A model generated the notes under the pieces. That model was not told the origin of the DNA and did not search any database. It saw only the letters and a program-made list of their open reading frames with translations. A stretch of 64,000 nt of DNA from Blakeslea trispora. Its lineage: Eukaryota > Mucoromycota > Mucoromycetes > Mucorales > Choanephoraceae. The translations under genes and the position numbers were made by a program. Position 1 is the stretch's first letter. Every line of letters starts with the position of its first letter. Shown piece by piece: positions 1-10,888 of this stretch. Where the stretch lies: positions 105,516 through 169,515 of the forward strand of contig JAIWNE010000070.1 in assembly GCA_025331445.1 (NCBI GenBank). Reading direction: 5' to 3'.

Positions 1-2362
1 CCTCTTGGAAGCTCGATATTCGACGATGTCAACAGCTCCTTGTTAGGCAATACTATGACAACCTCTATCTTTTCTTCACAGTATGACGAAGACCCTTGGG
101 GTAGTCATAGTACACCTATTATTCATCAAACAGCTCGGTCTTTTACAGCACCAAACTTGTATATAAACAGTACATCAGATAACGATCATCGCTCTGTTAT
201 GGGTGGTGGTCGTTACAACGCAAACACCGTACTTTGTAGGTTGTTTTGAAAGAATCATCAAATACATTACTAATTTGATTTTTTTTATTATGTTTTTAAA
301 AGCCGGTGTTCGATTGCCTGAATTGTACGAACAGCTGTTTGCTCAATACCAACGTTCTGGAAGAGTATCTTTATCCAGCCTCAATGCTATCTTATTGAAG
401 GGCAAAGTATCAGCTAATCAGATCGAAATGGTAAGCAGCAAAGCACCGCATTCCATTCTTCCCATTCTCTCTTTTTCTCTTCAGCGCATCTTACATCCAC
501 ATAGATTATGCAAATTGTCGTACCAAACGGCGATTCCTATGTAACTCAGACTGAATTTGACACTGCTCTTGCTTTACTTGCATGTGCACAAAACAAACTG
601 GATATTTCATTGGAAAGCTTACATGACAATAGAAACTGTAAGTTCTTTCTTTAGTATTGTTTACGTCTATCGATGTCGATTGGTTTTTTCTTTTTTGCTA
701 AAGACATAAATTCTCTTTTATTTTCTAAGTTTTGCCAGAACCAGTGATTTACCAAGATACCAAGGAAATCAAATCCCCCCTTAAGCCAGCAGATGAAAAC
801 CCAATTGCTCCAGAGCCTAATACAAAACACAATCATCAACATCATTCGCCTACCATGACAAAAGCAGCATACCCAGGCATGAAGTCTCCCAAAGAATCGT
901 TGCAGGACAAACACGACCAGCAATCAACAACAGAAAGAAGCAGACGCCTTTCATCAATAGATACTCGTCATTGGTTTGAAAACATAGAGGAGGTTACAGT
1001 TACAGTAGCACCCGAACGAGAAGGATTTATTTTTAAACATGTTAACTATATTGTCACGAATGAAAAAAGATCGTCTATTGTTTTAAGAAGATACAGCGAC
1101 TTTTGGTGGTTGTTGGAAGTCTTATTGAGACGTTATCCTTTTCGTGCTCTGCCTAACTTACCACCCAAGAAGCTGGGCGGAAGTAAGTATTGGCGATATT
1201 CTCAATCAATCAAAAACAGAATGCTAATACTATTCTTGTAGGGGATACAGCATTCCTTGAGAAGCGACGCAAAGGATTATCAAGATTTATCAATGCGATC
1301 ATTCGGCACCCTGTACTACGCCATGACGAGATTGTTGCATGTTTCTTAACCGAGCCATCTGAGTTATCTGCCTGGAGAAAGCAAAATCCTCCCAATTTGG
1401 ATGAAGAGTTTCGACGAAAACATCATCCAATTCGCGAACTTGACTCAATGACGCCAACCAACTTGGAAGAACAGATGCAGAAAGCACGAAAGCGAGTCAC
1501 TGCAGGCATCAACCATTATGTCAACCTTTGCTTTATCATGGAACGCATGATTCGTCGTATGCATGGCCAAGCAACTGATTTTTCTCGTTACTCAATTGCT
1601 CTCAAGTAAGTCAAAGTTTATCATTTTAGGAAATTACTTGGACAATAAACTTTTTTTTTCTTTTAGTTCTTTAGCCGAAGCTGAATTACGATACCACGCT
1701 GGAGAATGTAGAAATTGTCAGTATGTGGTGAGAGGTTATGAGACTGTGGCTAAGCATATGCAAGCGGAAAGCAGTTTGCTAGAAGATCAAGTGGGAAATG
1801 CAACAGACGGAACACTCGAAAATCTGAAGCAATTCAGAGATTTACTTGTCTCTTTTAGAGTAAGCTTATATTCTGCTCAGATAGAAAAGAGCAATGAGAT
1901 TGATGGATTTTTTCTTATCAAAAAACAATAGGATTTGGATGAGCGTAGAGCAAGATTGTCCAACAACCAAACAGATGCTATTTCAAAGCGAATTCAAGCT
2001 AATAGAAGTAAATTGCATCAAAATAAAGGAGTGCCTGGTATGGAAGTAGAAACACAAAAGCTAGAAGAATCAGTTCGATCAGTAAGTGTGAATCAATACA
2101 ATTTTTTCTTTTGTTTACTCATCTTTTCTTTATTCTGTAGGATGAGAAAGAATTGGCTTTTCAACAAGACAGAGAAGTGTTTATTCGCTATAGTTTATGG
2201 TCTGAATTAATCTATTTGCACAAACAGCAAGCTTTTGTATCCACTCTGTACCAAAATTTTACTAAAAGTGCTATCCATTTCTCAAAGTTAAGAGCTAATA
2301 ACTGGCAGGATCTTGAAGAGCCTGCTTTCAACATGCCCTCTGATATCGCATCTTTTGAATAA
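1..2362 (+). CDS. MVP1: Sorting nexin, Mvp1/SNX8-like (5' end off the window)
   Basis: Membrane-remodelling sorting nexin for retrograde endosome-to-Golgi traffic. Eight exons can be joined in phase: 1..235, 303..430, 505..637, 730..1182, 1242..1605, 1667..1859, 1932..2081, 2141..2362. They give at least 625 residues, and the reading frame is open at the left edge, so the start lies outside. The PX domain is in exon 4, with a phosphoinositide-pocket arginine in [11 protein letters not shown] and the proline-rich loop [12 protein letters not shown]. The remaining half is helical and charged, as expected of a BAR domain. The acidic N-terminal DPWG peptide is also typical of Mvp1 proteins. The exon 3 acceptor was chosen because it restores phase and continues the family-like sequence. 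PX assignment is firm; Mvp1 rather than another PX-BAR protein is inferred from overall resemblance. Confidence 0.85.
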
Positions 2363-2667
2363 TGGTGCAAGCCTTATCCCCTCCATCTCTTTTTTTTTTC
2401 TTTATTATTTTATTTTATTTTGTAAATACATTACATTTTCTGTACCAATAAAACAAAAGAAAAAAAAAAGAGAAAAAAGGGTCTTGAATGAAAGACCTTA
2501 AATATGCCTTATGAAGAAGAATTTTCCGAGAGGAGGTAAAATGTAAAGTTGGTTATTTGATGATGTGGCAATAGAATACACTTTATTTCTATTCATTACT
2601 TTTGCTGATCGCTTTTTTTCTATCTTTGTTATTATCGTTTGCCTTTAGTACTCAAAGTATATATTTG

Positions 2668-3495
2668 ATGTCGAAAAAGCCTTTGCCAGCAGAAGCTGTA
2701 CAAGTATCAAAACCGCAACCTGCTCTCCTTGCCCCTTCTATAACTATAACAGATTCCTCATACACACTTTATCCCTCTTCTTCTTCTTTGGTTACATGTT
2801 TCGATCTTCAACATAACGACACAAGCAAACCCCAAATCACGGCTTCACCAGAGTCTATGTTATTGTCCAAAGCGAGTGATTCATTGATCCAAACACAATC
2901 TCAGGAAATTGAAGGGATGCGTAAAGACTTGATGAAACTCAATCAAAAATACGTCCTGCAGATTGAACGCACACAAACAGCTGAACAAGCTCATCATCAA
3001 ATGGAAGCTGAGCTAGAAGATCTGTCACTTAGGTTGTTTGAGCAAGCTAATGGGATGGTATCAGAAGAGAGAAAGAAACGATTTGATGCAGAGAGAAGAG
3101 TAACTCAACTGGAAAGCAAATTGGTAACTACCATTAGAGAACTTGCACAAGTGAAAGCACAGTTAAAAGAATTGAGAGCACGGCTCGAACCACAGGGAAT
3201 TGAAGATGAAGTAATGCTAAGAAATACGAAGCCTTCTTTTATTATGCCCTGTACTTCTATCACTAAAGATATACTTCCTCATCATTTGGATAATCTTTGT
3301 ACCATCGATCAAAAGCCTATTGCCTCCAAAAACTTTTTGGCACTAGCATCCACTGCTCCTAGCAATTCATTGCAAAAGCTGGTTTTCGGAAAATATCTGT
3401 CGATAAAAAGAAAAAACATGTATTCAAAAGAAAAAAATAAATTCAGTTCTCATATAAAATACACTAATGAAATTGATGAACAAGAAATCCTATAA
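2668..3495 (+). CDS. Sec2/Rabin-type Rab guanine-nucleotide exchange factor, short
   Basis: Single-exon gene of 275 residues starting at the ATG at 2668; the open frame extends upstream without another good ATG. The middle, about residues 80-170, is a continuous coiled coil. It contains the Sec2/Rabin8 GEF signature (ELEDLSLRLFEQANGMV, then SEERKKRFDAERR), which in the family binds a Rab GTPase (Sec4/Rab8) and drives nucleotide exchange for exocytic vesicles. The N-terminal 75 residues are Ser/Pro-rich; the C-terminal 90 residues are not recognisable. Yeast Sec2 is about 759 residues, so this is a short form closer to a minimal GEF module. It lies 305 bp downstream of the sorting nexin on the same strand. 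Domain call seen in sequence; Rab partner inferred. Confidence 0.75.
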   Translation: MSKKPLPAEAVQVSKPQPALLAPSITITDSSYTLYPSSSSLVTCFDLQHNDTSKPQITASPESMLLSKASDSLIQTQSQEIEGMRKDLMKLNQKYVLQIERTQTAEQAHHQMEAELEDLSLRLFEQANGMVSEERKKRFDAERRVTQLESKLVTTIRELAQVKAQLKELRARLEPQGIEDEVMLRNTKPSFIMPCTSITKDILPHHLDNLCTIDQKPIASKNFLALASTAPSNSLQKLVFGKYLSIKRKNMYSKEKNKFSSHIKYTNEIDEQEIL

Positions 3496-4878
3496 TTTGG
3501 TACAGGAGTTATTAAAATTCGCCTCATTGCATATTGACATAAACGCTGAAAACTCACATGTATCAAATCGGTGACATTTTTAAGCTCAGTCTCTCTCTTG
3601 TTGTAACTTTGTGATATCATTTTCCTTTGTTTTGGGGATTAGAGGCGCCTCTCTTGTTTTTTTTCGGATTTGACAAACCGCTTATTGTGTCTATAATAAT
3701 CCATTCTATCTTCTTAAACCGAAATCGCAATTGTCGGTTTTTTCTTTTCAAAAGAATGAACAACCAAATCCATTTTGTATTAAATTATCTAGTGAAACTT
3801 TAAATATTGACTTTAAACGTGCCTTCTAATTCAACAATACAATCATTGTACTAGCTACTATATTCGTACTCAACTAAAGCATTGTGTAGCAATATTTAAT
3901 GTCTGAGCATCAAGTTTAGCTGTCAAAATAAAGACCTACTATAAAAAAAAATTGCGCTCTTGAATGATTATGTAACTGAGTCAATGATTCCAAAACAACG
4001 ATCATATAGCAATCAACTAACAAAGACAAGCATTTACTTGTTTCTTTCCAGCAGAAGCAAAGAAAATAAAAAGAAATAAGAATTGCTCTTCTAGAGCTAT
4101 TTTTCTTCTCATGCAGGCCTCCGAAGATCTCCCAAATTTAGTTAACCATCAGACAAAAAAAGAAGAATTGGAAAACAAACATGTTTAGGATGTTTTAAAG
4201 TTTGCAGGTATTTTAGCTTAGACGAAGAGAAAAGGATAAAGACACGTTTATTGTGAAAGAAATAAACGTATATTTTTGTTCTGCAGCACTTTGATTCAGC
4301 GAACATGATAAAAAGAAATCTGACTAAAATGACGAGTACTTGTAATGCACTTTTTCTCAATAAGAATAAGGCAAGTAGCCATTACAGAAGCTGCAATAAC
4401 GCATTCAAGAGAAGCCATGAGTGACCCGAAAGACATTCTGTAAACGAGAACAGAGCAGAGTTCAATGTATTGATTTAACTCTCTTAGAGAGCTTTCCTAA
4501 AAAAAAAGAAGAGGTGTAGATAAACTTTTAGCTTACTGAGCACTAGTTCTTTTTACTTTTATTTTTAGTAAAGTTTGGCATTATAATCTATAGAGTGGTA
4601 CTTTTGAGTGATATGCTCTCAAGGAACAAGTCAAATTGCAATGATAGAGCATTTTTATCCCCTTCGTTCTTAACAATCTACTATAAATATGTTGCTTTAG
4701 TAGCTACTAAAGTTAGATAAATAGCAAAAAGAAAAACAAGATATCTCAAATATTCTGTACATAGCAAATGCATGAATGTTTCTTCTTCATGCGAATGGTT
4801 TATTTGAGCTAAAAAAAATAAAAAAATAGAAAAAAATTCATGTGCTGTTGTGTATCCATAATAATCTTTTCTGAAAAT
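3496..4878. other. Intergenic region between convergent genes
   Basis: About 1.4 kb of AT-rich sequence between the 3' ends of the Sec2-like gene (+) and the lysine-rich gene (-). Only short frames without family resemblance are present. No RNA gene or mobile-element signature was recognised. Confidence 0.6.
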
Positions 4879-6600
4879 TCACGCGATTCGAATTGATCTT
4901 GTAGTTATACTAGAACGACTACTTGATTCACAGGAACCAGACCTGGGTCGAGAATGATCATGGCGAAGGATATTAGAGGTAATTGATTCTTTGAGCAACA
5001 AGAATTGTTTTGATATTTGTTTGATGGGAGCATCTAATGAATGTGGTATACTTTCTTCTGTGTAATAGGATGAGGGTATCGATTTGGAATAACAGCTAGA
5101 GACGTCTTGATGATCAATGGCTAGCTCTTGCTGTGAGCCAGATTTCTTGACCAAGTTGACAAACTTCTTGAGAGGATTACGCCTTTTTTTCTTCTTTTTC
5201 TGAAGAGTGTCTTCAGGTGCAACAATATTTGATTTACTGATATAATCAAAATCAGTGGATGCTTTTATGGAGAGACGGCAGGCATTTATAATAGGGATTG
5301 GCTGAACCAAGCTTTCCTGAGATAGACTGCTACTACGGTATCGTGGCATAAATCGCTCTTGCCCTGGTATAGGTAGTGCCTTTACTTCTGCTAAAGAAGA
5401 GCTACGTTGAGGTGGGATCAAGACAACAGATTCCAATGTGCTTGATTTAGGAAGAGGTGTAGGTCTAAAGGGCAGCTCCTTTTGATTCTCTTGTATTTCT
5501 GGATCCATTGAATATAGTTTGGGTTGAGGAGTTTTTGGACTCTTTGTTGGGCGACTTAATGTTGAAAATGATTGAGACGCTTGGTTCTTGGCATCAATCA
5601 TGTTTTGTCGAGCAGAAAGCGCCAACTTTTGAAGGACACTTGATTTTGGTTCTTGACTTGTGGTTGAGTCAGCCTTTTGTTTTGAAGTAGGCTTCTCTTT
5701 GGCCTTGTTCTTGTTATTCTTGCTTTTGATCTTGGCCTTCACTTTTTTGCTTTTATTTTTATTCTTACTGCCCTTGTTGGTTTCAAAGCCTTGATCTTCT
5801 TTTATTTCATAAGCATTGAAGACGTTATGCAATGAAGTAGAGCTATTGTTGGTCTCAATTTTACCATTCTCGCTAAAGAATTCATAACGCTTAGGGCTCG
5901 GGAGGGAGAGATCGACATCAAAATCCATGTCAAACAGGTTCATCAGTTCACTAGCCAAAGTGATGGTTGACACATCGTTTGTAACATCTTGTTTGGAATC
6001 TTGTCTTCGTGAGATACTAGTAGCTTTCACACTTGGTCGGCGAGATGACTGACTGGCTGGCCAAACCCGATTAACTCGAATATGGCCAGGTTCAAGAGAC
6101 CATAGCTCTTCATCAAATTCACTTTCATGACTACAAACTGACTCCAGCGATCTAATGTTTGGATCTGAAGTACAGAAAAGAGAGCCATAAAAGTCATTGT
6201 CATCTTCATTGTCTGAAAAGGAGACGACAGAATTAGGCGAGGTACATTCGCTCAGTTGCTGTTGGCGTTGTTGTTGACGTTGCTGTTGGCTGTGTTCATC
6301 TACATTTGGCTTTGACATCTGAATGATTTGAAGATAATGTTGCACAATGGCCTCGATTTTACTCTGTGTCATGGATTCAAACGACTCTGGCCTGAAGAAC
6401 TCCCAGCGCACCATACCCTCCAAAGCTTCAGCAGGTGTCCTTAGATAGATCTGATGAGATAAATTCTTGATGAGAGCTGTTCTCCTTAATGTTGTGTTAT
6501 TAGGTGAAGTGAAGGTGATCAATGCTAATTTGTAGTTTGAAATGGCTGCCAATCTTGTTTCATAGTAATTAGCTGCTACTGTATTGATGTGACATGTCAT
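4879..6600 (-). CDS. Hypothetical lysine-rich protein, 573 aa
   Basis: Long uninterrupted reading frame with ATG at 6600 and no need for introns. The family is not recognised. Residues 1-95 look folded, with aromatic and hydrophobic residues around LEGMVRWEFFRPESF. The remainder is low complexity: a Gln/Arg run near residue 110, an acidic serine stretch (SDNEDDNDFYGS), a strongly basic block around residues 280-310 (KNKNKSKKVKAKIKSKNNK) and a second basic patch (KKKKKRRNPLKKFVNLVKK), and a Ser/Arg-rich tail. Such composition fits a nuclear or scaffold protein with phosphorylation sites, but no catalytic motif is visible. Its promoter side (6601-7368) faces the 3' end of the NELF-C/D gene. Coding status is supported by length in AT-rich DNA; function unknown. 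Confidence 0.7.
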   Translation of the reverse strand: MTCHINTVAANYYETRLAAISNYKLALITFTSPNNTTLRRTALIKNLSHQIYLRTPAEALEGMVRWEFFRPESFESMTQSKIEAIVQHYLQIIQMSKPNVDEHSQQQRQQQRQQQLSECTSPNSVVSFSDNEDDNDFYGSLFCTSDPNIRSLESVCSHESEFDEELWSLEPGHIRVNRVWPASQSSRRPSVKATSISRRQDSKQDVTNDVSTITLASELMNLFDMDFDVDLSLPSPKRYEFFSENGKIETNNSSTSLHNVFNAYEIKEDQGFETNKGSKNKNKSKKVKAKIKSKNNKNKAKEKPTSKQKADSTTSQEPKSSVLQKLALSARQNMIDAKNQASQSFSTLSRPTKSPKTPQPKLYSMDPEIQENQKELPFRPTPLPKSSTLESVVLIPPQRSSSLAEVKALPIPGQERFMPRYRSSSLSQESLVQPIPIINACRLSIKASTDFDYISKSNIVAPEDTLQKKKKKRRNPLKKFVNLVKKSGSQQELAIDHQDVSSCYSKSIPSSYYTEESIPHSLDAPIKQISKQFLLLKESITSNILRHDHSRPRSGSCESSSRSSITTRSIRIA

Positions 6601-7368
6601 GATTGAATAAATAAATAAAAGAAAAGAGAAAGAAAAAAAAACGAATCGGGTTTTCAGTTATGAAATGACAATGGTTTTTTGTATTTAAATGTAACCCAGC
6701 TAAAAGACTCGAACGGAAGTCGTGATTGCTGTCTATTTGTGGAGAAAAGGAAAATGGCATTGTCAACCTTATCTTGATCCTTTTTTTTTCATTACCTGCT
6801 TATCGAAGGATACACACACACACACACACACATGTCTATCTAAATACACACACGCACATACGGTTGATTTTTTTTAAGGTTTAATTATTGAGTACATTAC
6901 AAAAAGTAACACAAATTGTACATCTGTGCTTGGAATCTCTTTTTTTCTTGTGCTACCGATAGATTTAATTTAGCAGTTCACATAGCAAAAAAAAATATAG
7001 AATCAATCTATGCATCTAGCCTAAATAGCTCCTTTTATCTAATAAGGCGAAAAAACTCGAGAAAGAAAGAATGAGAGCGAGAGCGAGAAAAAGAGAGAGA
7101 GAAAAAGTCAAACAAATGTCACGATCAATTACTTTACTTTTTGTTACATCTTGAATTGATGAAATTGAGACTTTTCTAACACAAAGATTATTTCGTCAAT
7201 ATAGTCTGATAAATTACAATTTTTAAACTAAATTTAAATACGCTGTCAACTCGTTTCACATAATTGGCACGGGCCTTGATGATTTCAGAAGCTTTCATAT
7301 ATGCCCTTTTGATCCTGAAATATTCAGACAGAATGAAGATAGGTTACAGCAATATGAAATAGACTTTA
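6601..7368. other. Intergenic region with a CA microsatellite
   Basis: Upstream region of the lysine-rich gene. It contains a (CA)n run at about 6811-6831 and purine-rich GAGA tracts near 7055-7105. No gene is visible. Confidence 0.6.
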
Positions 7369-9485
7369 TTATTTACATTTAATTATCATTTGTTCAATCT
7401 TCAGTCTGAGTGCCTCGCTCAGTTGCTCTTGACCCTGTAGAGCTTGTTCTAGAAAGTAAATGACAGAGTGTTGAACATGCTTAATCAAGGACAAATTTTC
7501 CACAATGGGTTCTACAATAGCCACCATATGTTCGATAAACAATAAGCTAAAGGGAGGTTGAGCCAACTTTAGGATTTTGGTAACAAAATGAACCACCAGA
7601 CTGTCATCTAGGTCTTTTCCAGAACTACTAAAATATTCTAGAACAGGTACTGTGTAATTCAGCTGAATTAGATAAAGCATTCGGTCTACCCAGGTTCTCT
7701 GTAAGGTAAGCTGTACAAGAAAAAAGCGAGGAAAAACAATGAATATCTCAGCAACACACCCAGTGCCTCATTAATGACTTACTTGAATTTCAGGTGCAAA
7801 TGTATCTGTTTTGTGTTTAATACAACGTTTCACGACATTGAACACGATAGGTTGTTGAAGTTGATGACGGCTGGCAATTTCATCAAGAATTAAAAGTAGC
7901 ACAGGCGTCTCGGTGGAACGGAAGTAGGTTTCGAAATAAGTGGTATGGATCGCCATATATTCGATCCACATAAGCACACCCATGGAGCCTACAGGAAACC
8001 GGATGGCACTGATGATATATTTCATGGTACCTGTGATACTACCTACTTCTGTCTTGCTGGCTAAAGTTGTATAGAGATCTTTTAAAACCATCTGTACTTT
8101 AAGGATATCATCTTGTTGTTCCTAAAGAGAACTGAGTTAATATCTCTCTCTATAGTTGACTCCTTCTTTTATATTACCAAGTGTGGTTTGGTATTGTTCA
8201 TAGTAGTGGCATAAGCAATCAAGAAGGTAACATCATCTACAAGATCCAGTCTGAGTAATGCACCACGCTGAGGTACATAGAGTGCTTTCAGCATCTTCAA
8301 TATCAAGTCATAGTCACATAAGTAATGAACAGCGGGCGGATTTTCCGAAGAATAAAAGCGTTTCAACTAAAGAAAAAAAAAACACTCAAGTTAAATTGTG
8401 TCTTGCTATCTAACCAATTCACTTACTGTAGCCAAATCGCCAGGTGTCATGTTGGGTGAAGACATGATAGCCTTGATCGTTTTGGAGAGCTCAAGAGGTG
8501 CGTTGGATGTATAGGTATGGAGGATATCTACTAGTGCTAGATTGCCTTTCTTTTTAGCAGCCATCTCAAGTTCTCGACGAAGACGAAGGAAAGGTGTGGC
8601 TCCATAGGTATCACATAAGCGTCTGATCAGAATTTGAGCGTACATATAAGTATCTTCTCGCTCACAACAGACTCTCTAATGGTCTGTTAGTTATCATTCT
8701 TTAGCCTGTCTCAGAGGCTTACCACAAGCGCAGGTAATTCTTGATCGAATTCCAAGTCATCCTTCATCACCAATCCCGAAAATGCATTGTTGAGAATTAG
8801 ATTGTAGACCTGAATATAAACTGAGGCTGTTCTCAATTTGGCCACTTCATCTGCATGACCTGATTCTGCAATACGCTATAACAAACACTAGCTTCAATAC
8901 TCTCTTTTTCCTTTTCTTTCTTCTTGTCTATTGGACTTACAAGGACAGCAAAACTCAAGAAGACACAATTAGGATATTTCTCTAGCAGCTGATAGATGGT
9001 CTGTCTCCAGCCTGAATCCTGCAATAAAACATCAAGCCATGGAGGGCTTGTTTGCTGTTGCTGCATAAAGTAGTTGTCGCATTGTTGAGGATCAAACCGA
9101 TCAGTCAGCTGTTGTCGAATAGCTTCTCTCATGATCGCATGACTGTCTAAACCGATAGAATCAACAGAGACAGCAGTGGCATTACACATGGAAGGGATGC
9201 CCATGTAAGACTCAGATAACAAGTTGACTGCATCCATAGGAGCACCTCCCAAGTTTAAATATTCCAAGAGGACATCGTTGTAAATGTTGGTTTCCAAAAT
9301 AGCATCTATTATTCTTTCGTGTCAATCAAGATCTGCCAATACTCGAAGCTTTTTTTTTTTACCTGTCTGAGACAAGGCTTTTTTGTATTCGTCCACGGTA
9401 GCAATTCTCAAAGGTTGATTAGGCTACAAACACCAAGTTTATCAGTATGCATTCTGTATTAAGAGATCTCTTGTTGCTTTACCAT
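7369..9485 (-). CDS. Negative elongation factor subunit C/D (TH1) homologue
   Basis: Homologue of NELF-C/D (TH1 family), a scaffold subunit of the complex that pauses RNA polymerase II in animals. Exons, all in phase: 9483..9485 (ATG only), 9363..9423, 8941..9305, 8723..8875, 8427..8675, 8178..8366, 7783..8121, 7369..7710. They give 566 residues against about 590 in human. Colinear family landmarks: NLLSESYMG near residue 50; FDPQQCDNYF and PPWLDVLLQDSGWRQTIYQL in the N-terminal third; IRFPVGSMGVLMWIEYMA and LLLILDEIASRHQLQQP in the C-terminal third; then TWVDRMLYLIQLNYTVPVLEY near the end. The all-helical, HEAT-like character and spacing follow TH1. The one-codon first exon is the weakest part; another start could lie upstream. 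Partners NELF-A, B and E are not in the window. Confidence 0.85.
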
Positions 9486-10274
9486 TTAAACTAGACTATA
9501 TGGACAGTACAACAAAAAAGAGTTTTTTTTTTTTTCTTTATTTCTGAAAACACGCGGCGTTTGAAGCGATCAATGTGTCTCATGCAGACAACAAAGATTA
9601 CTTGTCTTGATTAAATATGGCCTCAATTCTTAATTTAATATGATTCTCTATCCATTGTGAGTCCTCAAAAGTTATTTTAAACGAGAGAGACATAAAGAAA
9701 AACTAAGCACAAGAAAGCCAAGAAGTGAGGCTTAAAGAAAAAGTGATTTTATAACACTCTAAACAACAGTAGGAAATGCTACTACTCTAAAAAACCCAAT
9801 AAACTAGCCATTCTCGGTGCATTCTTAGTGTGTCAGTTTCCGAGCAAAACTTGGGAAATCCAACACAACACATACCTACACTAATAAGAGTTGAAAGGAA
9901 AACAATGGTCAGAGGTAAGAAGGCAGTAATGGCCAATTCGGACGCGTCGTTTTATAAATTATGGAAAAATTATTTCTCACATGATATTAAATGGAAATGG
10001 TGCATTTAGTCTGTTTAGACCCAATGAGCCTTTCATATTTTGAATATTATCACGCATCTATTGTCAGTATTTAGAGAGAATGCGACTTAATAGTAGTCCA
10101 CACTTCTCTCTTTTATTAGAAAGAAAATCTCCTGCCTAAGAAAAAAAAACTATCAGCCAATAAGAACGCAACAGTCAGTTTTATGCCAGGCATCATTCCT
10201 TTCTCTCTCTCTTTTTTTTTTACTCCCAATTATTTTATTTGTTTATTTAAATAAAAAAAAATCTACCCAACAAA
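9486..10274. promoter_or_regulatory. Divergent upstream region, NELF-C/D and RnpA-like genes
   Basis: About 790 bp separating the start codons of two divergent genes, so it should hold both promoters. AT-rich with poly-T tracts near 9524-9536 and a CT/T run at 10201-10220 just before the RnpA-like start. No defined factor site was identified. Confidence 0.4.
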
Positions 10275-10719
10275 ATGAAAATACCTGGCATACACAGTGA
10301 AAGACTGTTTACTATTTTCTCCAAGCCGAGTAATCTACGCCAAACGACCGATCTATTCAACATCAAGATCCTGCCCAACCAAACACTTGATAACCGCTTT
10401 GCACTCATTACCAGCAAAAAGAAGATTAGCAAGTCGGCTGTCATCAGAAATAGAGCTGACCGTAGATTAAAAGCAGCATTACAAGCTGAGCATGATACTA
10501 TTAAAATTAAAGGTAAAGCCAATGATAAACAACAGCATAAATATTCATCATGGTTTAGGCTACGACTTTTTGTTCTACTTGAAACCTGATCTAGTGACAG
10601 CACCTTGGAAGACTATCATTCATGAGCTATCCAGTTCACTCGAGAAAATCCAGTCTATGTCTGTCAATCAATCAAAGAAAAAGACGTTTAAAAAGCCCAA
10701 GTCACATGACAAAGCATAA
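10275..10719 (+). CDS. Bacterial-type RNase P protein component (RnpA-like), probably mitochondrial
   Basis: Two exons, 10275..10512 and 10559..10719, joined over a 46-nt GT-AG intron, give 132 residues. The protein matches bacterial RnpA along its length: an N-terminal RLFTIFSKPSNLRQ segment, the strand pair RFALITSKKKISKSAVIRNR, the RNR helix continuing ADRRLKAAL, and after the intron the GYDFLFYLKP strand and a final helix. RnpA binds the catalytic RNase P RNA and helps cleave 5' leaders from pre-tRNAs. Mitochondrial DNAs of some zygomycete fungi encode bacteria-like RNase P RNA, so a mitochondrial role is the natural inference. The N-terminus (MKIPGIHSERLFTIFSK) has basic residues and no acidic cluster, compatible with a weak presequence. 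The C-terminal tail is lysine-rich. Splicing is inferred from phase and homology. Confidence 0.8.
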
Positions 10720-10888
10720 GGAATGCTGGCTTGATACTCCGGTAGTTTTTGCTGACTGATACCATTTTCACATTGGCTTTTCACATGCCACGATTCTTTT
10801 TCTCACTCGTTTTCTCTCTCTCTCTTTTTTCACTTTTTTTTTTACCTTTTTTCTTTATCCCCCCCCCCCTCCTCTGTTTTTTTTTTGA
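10720..10888 (+). promoter_or_regulatory. Pyrimidine-rich leader of the b5-ACAD gene
   Basis: A dense CT/T/C tract (about 10795-10885, including a ten-C run) directly precedes the ATG of the b5-acyl-CoA dehydrogenase gene. Similar pyrimidine tracts precede other genes here. Likely core promoter or 5' UTR. Confidence 0.4.
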
